Below are positions 45,635 through 56,419 of a stretch of 64,000 bases of DNA, in pieces. The first letter of the stretch is position 1, and the number at the start of each line of letters is the position of its first letter. Below the pieces are notes generated by a model that did no database searches, was not told the origin of the DNA, and was given only the letters and a program-made list of their open reading frames with translations. Both the position numbers and the translations under genes were made by a program. The DNA comes from Massospora cicadina (lineage: Eukaryota; Entomophthoromycota; Entomophthoromycetes; Entomophthorales; Entomophthoraceae): NCBI GenBank assembly GCA_022478985.1, contig JAKSZP010002668.1, forward strand, positions 1-64,000, given 5' to 3'.

Positions 45635-46492
45635 ATGAAGTCTATCCAGGAAAATTACCCCGAGACCGCGTGCAAATTAACTTCCAAATTCCATCTTAAG
45701 GAGGTCTTAGCGTTATCACCCACTTCTGGGGGGATACTTACAAAGGTTGAAGTGGTTATCCAAAAAGTTCAGGTGATGGCTATCCTAGATACAGGCTCCA
45801 CAGTGAATGTCATCTCCTCCAAGTTGATGAAAAAGATCCAACTTGTACCTGATTTGGAGTACAACCAAGACTTTGGAACCTCTGGTCCTAAAAACACCCG
45901 CGCGCTGGGTGCTTACTCATCCCTTCCCATTTGTATTGGGAAGCTTATTCTATCAGCCCCCACAGTGGCTTTGGATAATAATGATTATGAGATGCTTATA
46001 GGTACTCAGTTTATGATTGAGTATGAAGGCATCATCAACATAAAGCAAGGGTCCCTATCTTTAATGAACTATGAAGTTCCATTAGTCTTATCCAACGAAG
46101 AACTAATCAAGGATGACAACACCAGCCTAGTTGAACACCCCTCTTCCGCTTCACCTTTATATTATGTCACCTCCGGGCGCAACACTAAGAAATTGCACGA
46201 TTCAGTGGAGGCTAGTGATGGTGAACAACGAGTGGTTGACACGGAAGTCACTGCTCAAAACCCCATTGATCTCTTAAGTGAGGCTGACTTCATAGGAAAA
46301 GTTCAGGCTCCCAAAGTACAGCCTAAAATGAGAAGTCTACCTCTAAGCCCGCGGAGACAGCTATTTCTTGTTCCAAGGCTCAAGAGAATCGCTCTTCCAA
46401 GGATGCTACCCCTTGCAAACCTCATTCTAAACCTTTGCGCACTGAGGATGAAGAATTATATGCTGGAAAGTCTATTCAAGCAAAAACAGTGA
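45635..46492 (+). CDS. Element F protease-containing open frame
   Basis: The longest undisturbed frame in the element, 285 codons. Near residues 44-60 it reads VMAILDTGSTVNVISSKLMK, a retropepsin active-site loop with Asp-Thr-Gly-Ser intact. LVPDLEYNQDFGTSG, ALGAYSSLPICIGKLIL, and MLIGTQFMIEYEGIINIKQG follow, the rest of the protease fold (flap and C-terminal strand). The last 120 residues are Ser/Lys/Pro-rich and would lead into reverse transcriptase in a complete element, but none follows. It could still encode a protease if a start at 45635 is used; the upstream gag frame is not joined to it. Confidence 0.78.
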   Translation: MKSIQENYPETACKLTSKFHLKEVLALSPTSGGILTKVEVVIQKVQVMAILDTGSTVNVISSKLMKKIQLVPDLEYNQDFGTSGPKNTRALGAYSSLPICIGKLILSAPTVALDNNDYEMLIGTQFMIEYEGIINIKQGSLSLMNYEVPLVLSNEELIKDDNTSLVEHPSSASPLYYVTSGRNTKKLHDSVEASDGEQRVVDTEVTAQNPIDLLSEADFIGKVQAPKVQPKMRSLPLSPRRQLFLVPRLKRIALPRMLPLANLILNLCALRMKNYMLESLFKQKQ

Positions 46493-46499
46493 CTAAAAA

Positions 46500-46740
46500 A
46501 GGCTGAGCTGCCAATGAGCTCCGAGCTCCTCTACCTTCCTACCAAGTGTTGGATAGGGTTCTATATTACCACAATCGCATAACTCCCCAAAATGGAAAAA
46601 TTGGATCAAACTGGGAGGGGCCATTTATCATCATGCATAAGAGAGGAGATGAGTATTCTACTAAGTCTTTGGCTACAAGAATTATTATAATCTGGGTACA
46701 TGGCCACTTCCTTTGACCCTACACCCCTTCCAACATTCTT
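46500..46740 (+). pseudogene. Element F integrase C-terminal remnant
   Basis: Starting near 46535, a plus-strand stretch reads YQVLDRVLYYHNRITPQNGK and then IGSNWEGPFIIMHKRGDEYS, followed by VHGHFL and SNILEGA. This is the typical C-terminus of a gypsy integrase (the 'NWEGPY' turn). It lies within 50 bases of the end of the protease frame, so about 2.5-3 kb of pol is missing between them. The last residues overlap the polypurine tract. Confidence 0.82.
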
Positions 46741-46750
46741 GAGGGGGCAA
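46738..46750 (+). promoter_or_regulatory. Element F polypurine tract
   Basis: TCTTGAGGGGGCAA ends directly before the right LTR start TGTTGGACATT. It is the primer site for plus-strand synthesis and overlaps the end of the integrase remnant. Confidence 0.82.
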
Positions 46751-47543
46751 TGTTGGACATTCTCCTTTTTGACTTAAGTAAAAGAATGTTAGAAGTATTA
46801 GTGCTCCAAAATCTGCTATTATGATTGGCCCATCTTCTGCCCAATCATCAAATAATATTGTGGATATCAATGATATGAGTACCCATGGCGAAAAGACCCT
46901 GGCGGATTCTCAGTGGAATCCTAACTATCATAAAAATATGGTTTATCATAAAATCAGCTTAAAAAGGTAAATACTAATAGTAGGATTACTCTGACTTCTC
47001 AGCTGAATTTGAGATGTTCAATATTGCCCGGATCCAAACCTCCATGAGGTGAGAAGATTTTACCTGTCAATGATTGGGTACAAATTAGCGAATCATTACC
47101 ATCTGAGTCTAACCACCACCGAGGTGCAAAGATTTTAATTGACAATGATAGGGTGCAAATTTTCAATATTTACCATGTGAGTCTGACCACTGTCGAGGTG
47201 AGAAGATTTTACTCACTGGTGATTGGATACAATTCAATAAATCGTTACCACATGGGTCAGTTTTGCCTTAAAAATTTTATCTTCTATCTGATAAACCAAA
47301 AACCTATATTTCCTAATTTAGATAACTGAGCTTTGTATTCTTTTGCTTCGAATACCCATGGTCTTGAATATGAACTAGTTTAAATAGGAAAAACTAGTAT
47401 TGAGAAAAGGACCTTTCCTGGTTTTTCCCCGCTTAAATTAAAAAACATACAAACTATAATAAAACATTATTTTATACATTTTATTAAAAAGTAAGATTCT
47501 CACTCTGAGAAATTATTTGTGGCATCCAACGGCGGATCCCACA
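46751..47543 (+). repeat. Element F, right LTR (3' LTR)
   Basis: 793 bp from TGTTGGACATTC to GATCCCACA, with the tandem repeat near 47046-47258. The GGGGC target duplication follows at 47544-47548. Confidence 0.95.
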
Positions 47544-47623
47544 GGGGCATCAGTGGCATGAGGTTCAATATCCTTGATGACTGGAACTTCCAAATAGTTG
47601 CCAGCCATCATTATACCAATGAT

Positions 47624-49114
47624 TTATTTGCCCAAAGCGTCTTCAGCTTTGAGGCGGGCATCTGGGAATTTAACAAATGTGGCAATGTTGGTTTTGGTGA
47701 TTTTTGCTTTCAGATTCCATGCTACTGTTACCACGTTCTGGATGGCTTCAGTGACATTTTTGTGTAAAGTTTTCATGTTGATCTTACTTTGTGCAGTAAG
47801 ATTTATGAGGATGATGGGAGGTGGAATTCCTCCTGCAAGTGCAGCCACTGATTGGGCAGCAGCTTTGTGCTGCGGACAGCAATCTGGTGTGGCGGCTGCT
47901 TCTACTGCAAGCTGGTGGTCGCTGTAAAACGGTTTTGTGTTAGGTTGTGGGACATATTTCTGAGGTTGGAATTTTGCATCCCATTCTGCATTACAGAGCC
48001 ATTTAAGTTGCAGCGTTGGTTCTTCAATGATGATACCTGATTCATCAATTTCATCCAATAATTCCCATGGATTTTGGTTGAATTGGATTGAGGAATTAGC
48101 GTAAAGTTGAGGTTTGTTTGATTTGTTTGGGGATGCATGGGATCAAACTGGGATCTAATCTGATGTTTGGTTTAATGAATTATTTGTGGCATTGGGGCAA
48201 GGTGGGTGCTGATTATTGGCTATAGGTGCAGCTGTAGTATCTGGCATTGGAGGAGGGGAAGGTAGGATCATACCCCATGTCAGAGTTGGTGTGGGGTGAG
48301 CGGAAGATAGGTGGGCGTTGGGCAAACTTTTGGCATCGGTGGAAGTTTCTGAGTATGGGCATTTACATTTCAAGTGGTCTAACTCGAAACAGGATGGACA
48401 AATCGTCCTTCCGCCCTCAACACGGGCCCAGAACAGATGGTTGGGGACAGATGGGATGGTGGCACAAGGGGGAATTCCTAAGAATTTTTCATATATTCAG
48501 GGCTGATCATGGCATATGCCTGAGGCCCAGCGAGGCGTGTGGCCCCATTTGGGACCACAAATTGTAAGATGGGGTTGGCGCTGTAGGCTGCCAAACCTTC
48601 CATCAGCTCCTGGTGGAGCACTTCGGGGGGAGGTGGGTGGGAAAACTAGCGAACTGGACCACCAAGGTGGTGTCCATTGGGAGCCAGGACGAGTTGTTGG
48701 GAGGGGAATATTGTTAAAAATTAATGGCACCATTGCCGCAGTGGCTGCATCAGCTTCACAGGGGAAGCCAAGATCAAAGTACCCCTTATAGGGGCAGAAG
48801 TCTATAAAACAGGCTGGTGTCATCACCACCTGAGCCATTTTGATAATGGCTTGGTCATCATAGGGGAAGAATTTCCCATATTTGACCCTAAGGCTGAAAT
48901 GCATGTTGCTCCGGAGGAGCACCAGGGGGCAGCAGGGCACCACTTGGGTTTGGGCAAGATGGGCATCAAGATCCTTGGGAGGATCAAATCGTCCCAAGGG
49001 TTTGGAATGACTGGGTGAGCTAGTCCGAGCGCGTTTTCCTGTCAGACAGAAAATGGAGGGGGGAGTTTCGCCACTGCCCCATGCTGGGACGGTTGGCAGG
49101 GGATCTGATGACAT
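47624..49114 (-). pseudogene. Element B ORF1-like protein, N-terminal and central part
   Basis: ORF starting at 49114 (Met-Ser-Ser-Asp). First frame 49114-48497 (205 aa): Pro/Ser-rich start, VKYGKFFPYDDQAIIKMAQV, then GYFDLGFPCEADAATAAMVP. The last block parallels GWLDLGFKSKIAADEATAVR of the LINE ORF1. After frame changes, ELMEGLAAYS and VPNGATRLAGP follow, then an intact knuckle CPSCFELDHLKCKC (C-x2-C-x4-H-x4-C) near 48400-48360, a Pro-rich linker, and the 48058-47624 frame (EAIQNVVTVAWNLKAKITKT...). The protein then runs into element F at 47548. Confidence 0.8.
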
Positions 49115-49220
49115 CAGAGTAAGACTTCAGTGTGTGATTAAGTGTTTGCTTTTAATTTACCAAATTTAATTTTTTCAGAAAGTTACGCCAAGAAGAGAGT
49201 ATAAAATTCTATAATCTGTT

Positions 49221-52200
49221 GAAAGATAAAATATTTAAAGGTTTCTAGCTTTAGAAAGGCTATTTGGCGTAATTAAGGGCCTCAAGTAAAAACCCAAGTA
49301 AGCTGGAAAGGTCATAATACAGCGATATAATATAGATAGATGAGTATGTACATCAGCTCAAGTCTTGGCATACCATCCATGGCTCAGTGAATCCCAGTGG
49401 CATTGCAAAGCCTAAGCATCATAGTAGGTTAAACAGTCCTTAATTTCAATAAAGCTTATTTAGATCAGACGTTGAGCTAATTATGTTTGCCAATAACTGC
49501 TTATTTTATCTATAGAAAGAAAAAATATAAACCCAACCATCAGGCATTAAGAGTTGTCTTTTTTAGAGGTAGCTATCCCTATAAGTATGAATTTATTATT
49601 CTATGCTTACTCAGCACATTTGTCCTCCAATATTTCTATGATTCAGCAGTTATAAAGAATTCACATAGACTCTGGGACGGTTTAACCTCCATCATAAATT
49701 TTTTTCACAATGATAGAAATTTGGACTCTTTGATCTTAGAATTAGGTAGCATCAAGACTTAAGTAAAAGCCTCCTATATTAATGCTATTTATGACTTTTT
49801 ACATCCACTCATTTTTTGTGATGCCGTAAAAATGTTAGCATAGAAATTCATAGGGTTTATAATTCAGTCCTATGATCTGGTAAATGGTTACTTCTATCTG
49901 ATAGTCTAAGTCGCTACTAAAGTAAAACCCCCAACTTTAAGTCTCCTTGTGAGAAAAAGACCAGATCAAAATGACATGATAAAATGGTAACAGTCTAATA
50001 TTTCTCATAAGATTTATCAACTTTCTCTTTTTCTATTAGAGAATACCTTAGGAGGATAGTTTACTTGACGCTGTAGATGGAAATGAGGATCCCTCAACAT
50101 GGGATTTTTCTCACTTTAAAGGGTTCTTATGTCCCAAAACTTGAGAATGGTAGTCTTTAAAATAAGAGATATAATCTGAGTATCAAACCCAATTAGTATC
50201 TAGGAGGGACAGTATTTGGCTTTAATGAATAAAAACCATAATTCTTCTAGCATCATTTAATCAAATGATGAAATACTAGTTTTGTGCCTCACCACACCAC
50301 ATCTAAGATATAGATAGTGGAAGTTAATCTAGAATACAGTACATCACTTGTGGAGAACGGCTTGACTCCTGGAGAATATATATTGCTAGAAAAACTCGGT
50401 AACCTACAAATAACAATTAATTTCTCATGCTTTATAATAATTTCATTAAAGCCAGCTATGAGCGGCATGCTAATGAGCATATTGCATCTTAAATTAAAGA
50501 TATATTCATGGGTCACAAAGTAGTTTCCCAAACCAAATTGGTAAGGAGGAGTAGGTTTGATAGCTCAGGTGCTTCTTTTTCTGGAATTCCATATTACATA
50601 GTTTTTTGTAGACTTATACCATATTTACCTTCCTCGCTAGTTGGAAAAGGAATGAAGTTTACCAAGGATTCATTGTATGATATTAACTTAGTCAAAACAT
50701 TAAATAAAACTACTTTGAACTAAGTAACTGTGCACTAAGCTATTTCAGAGCTGCACAAATTTGGTGAAAAGACTCCAAGTGTTAAGATATGATTTTTTGA
50801 GCAAAGATGAAGCATTGAGTGGGAGCAAAAACGTTAGAAAAGAAAAAAATAGCCATGGTCACTATTTTTGATGATGTAAATGCACTTTAGGCTCTTCAAG
50901 GATTTTATAAAAAACAGCTAATGGTACTTTGAAGTCTATTGAGTATTTCTTTGGCTTCATTGTTATAGTAAAGCTAAATAGCTAAATTTTGGTTGCCTGA
51001 AAAAGCCCAGTTTGGATTCTAGCATTTTTAGATGGCTCAAAATGATGGAATGGCCTCTACAAAGCGATGACAAAGCACTTTATGCAACAAAGGGCCATTT
51101 ATTGACAACTATACAGATTCATGACTACTAAAGCTATTTTTGTGAATATGCAAAGGTATGTAAAGCATATAATAATTCAAAGGTTAGGGAACTTTAGAAA
51201 CTAACTTCAACTAGTTTAAAGATCTTTAATGTTTATAGGATGCAATGGAGCTTTGTGGCGTGTTAAAATTCTGCATCCTCCTTTGTCAGTATATAAATTC
51301 TCACTTAGTAGGAGCATTGCAAATTTTGAATTTTTTAAAGTTTAGAATACCACAGGTGTGACAAGATACCAATTTAAAAATTTCCATCCCTATGCACAGC
51401 AGTAATTGCTGGTTTATCTTCCCTTACTGCAATTTTGTGAGCAGCGCAACCCCTTAATTAATGGAGCTATCTCTAGAGCAACTTCACTATGGAATCAACC
51501 TTTGGCATCATTAGCGCTCAGATGCCAGTACCTTCTCCATCTATACACCTTGACTGTTTGATCAACAACCATCTAGCATATCGGTCTGGGAAGCCAAGCA
51601 TCTGTCCTAACTGATCTTAAGTCCATCTGGAATAAGTTCTCACCCAGTACCTCATCCTCTAGTAGATCTAAGCCAATTTGGGGACAGACATCACATTGGT
51701 ACACTCACAATGGTTTTATATAACGGAAAGGTGTACATGGTGCTAGTCAGGCCTCTACAGCAATTTCAATCACTCAGGGATGTCCAGCCCAAGAGGAACC
51801 TTTCTACTTATATAAATAAAGAACCATCTAGTTTTGATACACCCTATATTTGAAAATAATGTAGAGTAGAAGAAGCCATTTTATTTATAATAAAGGCTAA
51901 CCATATAAATAGGGTGTCAGGAAAAAGTAGAAGAAAGAAATTTATTAAAATATAATGACAAAATAATTTCTATGTGAAAGAACGCAATAAATGCATACTT
52001 CAGCATCACGGCGGTGCATCAGTGCAGCAATACAGTATTGATTTTATGATGCAGGTATAGTATTGATAATAATATGGTGATAATTTTTGCTGTGGTACAA
52101 TCTTAATTTTAATATCTAAAAAAATCGAATATTGTCTTCATTCATGAAACATTGTGTTTAGAGCATAAAATTACAAGGTTTTGTAATTAATAAAAAACCC

Positions 52201-52599
52201 AATTGATGGGAAGATAGACCAATCCTTGAGAATTAGATCACTTAAAAAATAAGAAATTTGTTATACTCATTGGATCATCCCAATCAAATGAATGCTTCTA
52301 ATATAATTAATTTGGCTTAAAGTGTTTTAAGCGCAATTCAGTTTTGTTGCTCCACTATGTGGCTTAATACAGTTCAGTTCAATTAGAAACTGATTTCATA
52401 GATTAATACTTATTTCTCATTAGATAAGTCATCTTTTTTGTTTCTTAGCATTAATTAGTTTACTCAAATATTTGATGATAATGATGATAATGTCTGTTAG
52501 TGAAATTTTAGCCTCACTTATACTAAGTCCTAATCTGATAAAAGTCTCAAGGCCTCTCCGACCTAGAATTGGTGTTAGGATCAGTCCTAGCCAAGGCTG
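49221..52599. other. Unassigned AT-rich interval
   Basis: This is 3.4 kb between element B and the LTR of G. Open stretches such as 49487-49762 (91 aa), 50317-50523 and 50508-50723 lack recognisable motifs. The stretch around 51590-51840 has longer coding-like runs (VYMVLVRPLQQFQSLRDVQP) but no family I can name. There are no inverted or direct repeats that I could confirm by eye. Old, unclassifiable repeats are likely. Confidence 0.4.
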
Positions 52600-52917
52600 A
52601 TCTTGTCTTTTGATATAAAATTTCAACAAGGAGGGTCAAGCAGTTGCCAACTTCAATTTAAATGTCTGGGTTGTCAAGATCCCTTTGTTTTGGTGCTTTG
52701 AGATTATAAGCTCTGATTTTTTGGATGCAGTTTTTTCTCATGCATCAATTATCAGCCATTCAGAAGTTCCTCGTGATAATTCTTGTGTCCCTTTTTTATG
52801 TGTTTGCCCATTTGTTGCATCGGCCTATTATTTAACAATTTATTTGTGTCAGGGAGGCTTAATCCTGGATGGGGCGAGCTAAATGTTCAATGTCACATTC
52901 TATAATGAGTAGGATTG

Positions 52918-53920
52918 TTATCTATTACAAACACTTAAAGTTCCCCCCTCAAGGTCCTGTTGTAGGGGAACATTTTCCCATAGGAACCTAGCATGAACTC
53001 TATTATTTACCAAGACTTGTATAACATCTGTAATGGATTTTGGAACCAGCCTTGCATAGGACGTGATATGGGTCTGACCAAAGATTGTCAAAATTGGTGG
53101 GTCATCCACATGAGCAAGGGTGATAAAGAGAGTATTAGATCACAAATTTTGAAGGTGAGAAGAGCAAGTTAATGGGCGTTGAATCACACAGTCTTCTTTG
53201 TAGTTGACATGATAATCTCTTGGGTATCTAGTGATTGTAGCCTGATTATTTTGTCATAAGGCTCTCATGAAAAATTTGCAGTTTATGGAGCAGAAGAGTC
53301 TGAGTTCGGACACTACTGGAAAATAAGTTTATCTCCATTACATGTCTTTGAATGGCAATATCATGATTATGTAATAATGAATTATCCATCTGGCAAACAA
53401 AGCGGATGGAAGATAATAATCTACTGCACCAGATTAGTGGCATTATTTCATAAAAAATAGACAATAGATTATTGTTAACTTATTTTAATGCCTTTTTAGT
53501 TGTAGAATTATAGGGGGCAGTGAAGTGATGCCTGGTACCAAACTGTAAAGTCAGTTCTTGAACAATTTAGATTTAAAATTTAGCCCATTGTTATAAAGCA
53601 AGACCCTCAGGCGCCCATGTGTGTGAGGACAGTGTGTAAAAGGAATAAGACCATAGCCCTTAAGGTGGCAGCAGGGGCAGAAAAAGGAATGACACACCTG
53701 ATTAGTTAGTCAATGGCAAGTAGGATGTAGCGATGGCCAAGGAGACCCATGGATAAAGGTCCAGTACATCCGCACTGACCATGCTAATTGGCAACAAGGG
53801 AGCCAAAACTTGATGCTGGCAGTGAGGGAACAGTTGTTCCCGCGTCCTGCATTTTAAACAAGCATCTTGTACTTTGAGTACGGTTTTAAGCATTTGTTTC
53901 AATAATATTGTTTCTTCAAT
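52918..53920 (-). pseudogene. Element G integrase
   Basis: The 53902-53702 frame contains DACLKCRTREQLFPHCQ (Cys pair of the zinc domain) and SADVLDLYPWVSLAIATSYL (first catalytic Asp, DV). The 53464-53246 frame and surrounding sequence are the decayed core. The 53109-52918 frame is the C-terminus, VLVNNRVHARFLWENVPLQQ ending DLEGGT at the polypurine tract. Catalytic Asp 2 and Glu are not clearly readable. Confidence 0.72.
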
Positions 53921-54578
53921 CTTTCATACGTCTTCTTGACTTCTCTTTGTCCCACACTACTGGCCTTTGAGATAACTTTGGTTTGATAATGGTTGCACAA
54001 AGGAAAATAATTTTATTAATAATTCTTTTAGTTCATCTTATCCTTGATTTGGGTGTCTTTGCCATAGACTACTACTCCTTCTAGGCCTCTTGGGTCTCCA
54101 ACACCCAACTGTCTGGTCATCTAATCAGATCATATAGGCGGTCTTCCCCCAGGAACTAACGTGGCTATAGTTGTCATCTATAATAGCACAACCACATCCT
54201 GGTAGGTAATACTGGTTCAGCGACTCATAATATAAGTGTAACTTTTAACTGTAGCGCCCACTGACAAGCCTCTCATCTGGATTCTCCATCTGTTGGAGCC
54301 AACTGAGAAAGGCTTAATTGGTGACAATATTGTTGTTTTTATATGTATAGTTGACTAATCTTAATTTAATAGGAGTACATCCAAACATTCTCGTTCAGTA
54401 ATTCTATAGTTCTCTCAGCCTTAGAAATTATTTTAATTAACTAAACCATCAATCTTTCTACTTACTAATTGACTGACTGGCCTATATGTCCCTCACATCC
54501 ATTTTTCTGCCATTGGCGAAAACCAAAAATGATGTATCAAACTTCAGGTGTATAATGACAGCCTAGGCATATAAGAAC

Positions 54579-55450
54579 TCATAAGGAAGTTGAATTACTG
54601 ATCTGCTCAGAATTCCACTTTAAAGAAAAGCTCTTTTGGAGGGGGTAAACCAATGGTTTGGCAAGGCCAACAAACCTCAGGTTGACCTTTCTGTAGTAGC
54701 ACCATCCTGAGAAAACTTGGATGTCTCTAAGGCTCAGGGTGGGGTCATCGTCTTGATTGGAGCAACCTTGTCTGAAAGGGGTTATATCCCCTTCTTGGTA
54801 GGTTATACCCAAGGGACTCCATCTTGGGATGTAGGAAGGAACATTTGTATGCATGAGCTTAAGAGAAGCCTGATTTAACAGAAAAAATTTGACAGAGATT
54901 ATCTATGGATTAATTGAAGGTCCAGGAGAATACCTCAATTTCATCAAGGTAAACAAAATAAACAATAACTTCAGGCCGCCCAGCATTCCTTCCTTAGTTT
55001 GGTGAAAGGTGTTCGGGCATTACAAAGCCCTCATAGCATCTGGGTTGGCTCAAACAATCCTTCATTTGCAATTAGCATAAACTTGTCTCAATATTTGATG
55101 GCTAGCTTGATCTGCCAAGACCCGCTGTCAAGATCCATTCCTGAAAAATACTGAGTCTCTCTAGGGGGCTTATAAAGTCATTAATTTGTGGCAGTGGATA
55201 CCTGCCCTTTTGATTACTAAGTTAAGCTTATGGTAAACCATGACAACTCAATGACTTCCATATTTCTTGAGATGAGTAGGAGGGGTGACGCCCATAAACT
55301 TTAAAAGGATATTGGCAATCCCATGCTGGAAATTCCTGAGCTCTGTAACAAATTAGTCTTCTTCTATTTTGCCTTTCCAATATGGACGTTCTTGTATGAG
55401 AGCATCCCCTGGTTCTACATTATGGAATAACCCTTTCATCTTACCAAAGT
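54579..55450 (-). pseudogene. Element G reverse transcriptase
   Basis: Minus-strand fragments: VMVYHKLNLVIKRAG near 55250-55200, then decayed fingers, and VYLDEIEVF near 54950-54920, where the second catalytic Asp of Tyr-x-Asp-Asp is Glu. The 54854-54579 frame gives the thumb: RDIQVFSGWCYYRKVNLRFV and PLVYPLQKSFSLKWNSEQ. RNase H (54580-53930) is barely readable. Confidence 0.75.
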
Positions 55451-56031
55451 CATATGAGGAGTTTGAGATTAAAGTTGGCGTAATCCTTCAGTAAAGTATC
55501 AAATTTCTTACTTTGCATTGTAGTCAAACCTTTTCCAATTGTAGTCAAAACTAATGCCACAGTGAGAGTTTACTCTAATCCAAAGTTGCGGAGGCTCCCA
55601 ATCCTAAAAGATGCTATAAATATTGTCTATGAAAAGTAACTGTACATATGATATTGGGATGCTGAACCCACCGTATGTGTCTCAATTGTCAAATTAGCTA
55701 GTAGCACAGAGGCAATAAAAGCATACACAGTATCAAGAACTCCCAAACGAGTTAGGTTCTCTTTCACTAATGGGTGTTTAACACATTTTATCTCTAGTAG
55801 ACTTCTTAGAGATGCTCACATATATCTGTTTGTTAATTATAATTTAGGACTTTTGGAGGAACAAACTTTGGCTTTTAAGAATAAAAATTAATTTCTTTAT
55901 TATTATAAATCACTCAGGGTGTCAATAGCACGCGGGAACCCCAAAGATGATAATTTAGTTAATTAATATTCATCTCCAGTAAGCAGGTGCAAGCCTTTAA
56001 ACGTTTCTTAATATTCTTATTATTTGAAATA

Positions 56032-56402
56032 CTAAGTTACACGCGGTAAAAGTAAAGACAAGAGCCCACTAGCGTATTTGATGATAGCATTATACTTTTT
56101 GAGGAGTTGAGTTCCCAATTGTAATCTGTAGCTGAGATTAAGGGCTAACGTCAATGTTTCTAAGGATATTTTTAAACTTGGGTGAAAGCGCAGAATGAGC
56201 CCAGATAATTCTTTTACATTGGGGGCCAGCGGTGCCATACTCCATGTAGTTTGGCAAGTCAGGAGAGATCTTAGCTTTCTTAAAAGCCTTGATGAAATGA
56301 TGTTCACTGTGGACCTGCTATCGATGACTGCAAGGATGGGGATTTTGTGAATTTTATTGGCAAACCAAGTACCCAGTATATCATCTGAGGAGGCAAAATG
56401 AG
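56032..56402 (-). pseudogene. Element G protease
   Basis: The frame reads VIHITHFASSDDILGTWFAN, then ILAVIDSRSTVNIISSRLL near 56340-56285, where the active-site Asp-Thr-Gly-Ser has become Asp-Ser-Arg-Ser. LGTQLLKKYNAIIKYASGLL near 56115-56060 follows, aligning with the C-terminal strand of F's protease. LINE copy 4 interrupts it upstream; the missing N-terminal side resumes at 58118. Confidence 0.8.
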
Positions 56403-56419
56403 TAATATGGATCACTTTT
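56403..56419 (+). repeat. Left target-site duplication of LINE copy 4
   Basis: TAATATGGATCACTTTT, repeated exactly at 58101-58117. It joins the two halves of G's protease region when LINE copy 4 is disregarded. Confidence 0.95.

Larger units (their letters stand above)
43625..47543 (+). mobile_element. Element F: compact non-autonomous Ty3/gypsy derivative
   Basis: A 3919-bp plus-strand element: LTR (43625-44416), primer-binding site (44420-44437), gag (44475-45340), protease (45635-46492), a remnant of the integrase C-terminus (about 46545-46740), polypurine tract (46738-46750) and LTR (46751-47543). Reverse transcriptase, RNase H and the integrase zinc and core domains are absent. The perfect 5-bp target duplication and like-sized LTRs show that it integrated as this compact unit, so the missing enzymes came from elsewhere. 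Gag, protease and primer-binding site are closest to element E. Confidence 0.93.
43362..49203 (-). mobile_element. Element B: ORF1-only LINE derivative, split by gypsy element F
   Basis: Minus-strand element with an exact 17-bp target duplication. Removing F and one GGGGC leaves 1918 bp, close to the length of element A. Its 5' end (49203 downward) reads CTCTTCTTGGCGTAACTTTC, like A. Its 3' end (43400-43371 on the minus strand) reads GCCCATCCCCTGGTTGGCTT and then an A-rich end; LINE copy 2 reads TTCATCCCCTGGTTGACCTT at its own 3' end. It encodes a single ORF1-like protein and nothing else. Confidence 0.88.
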
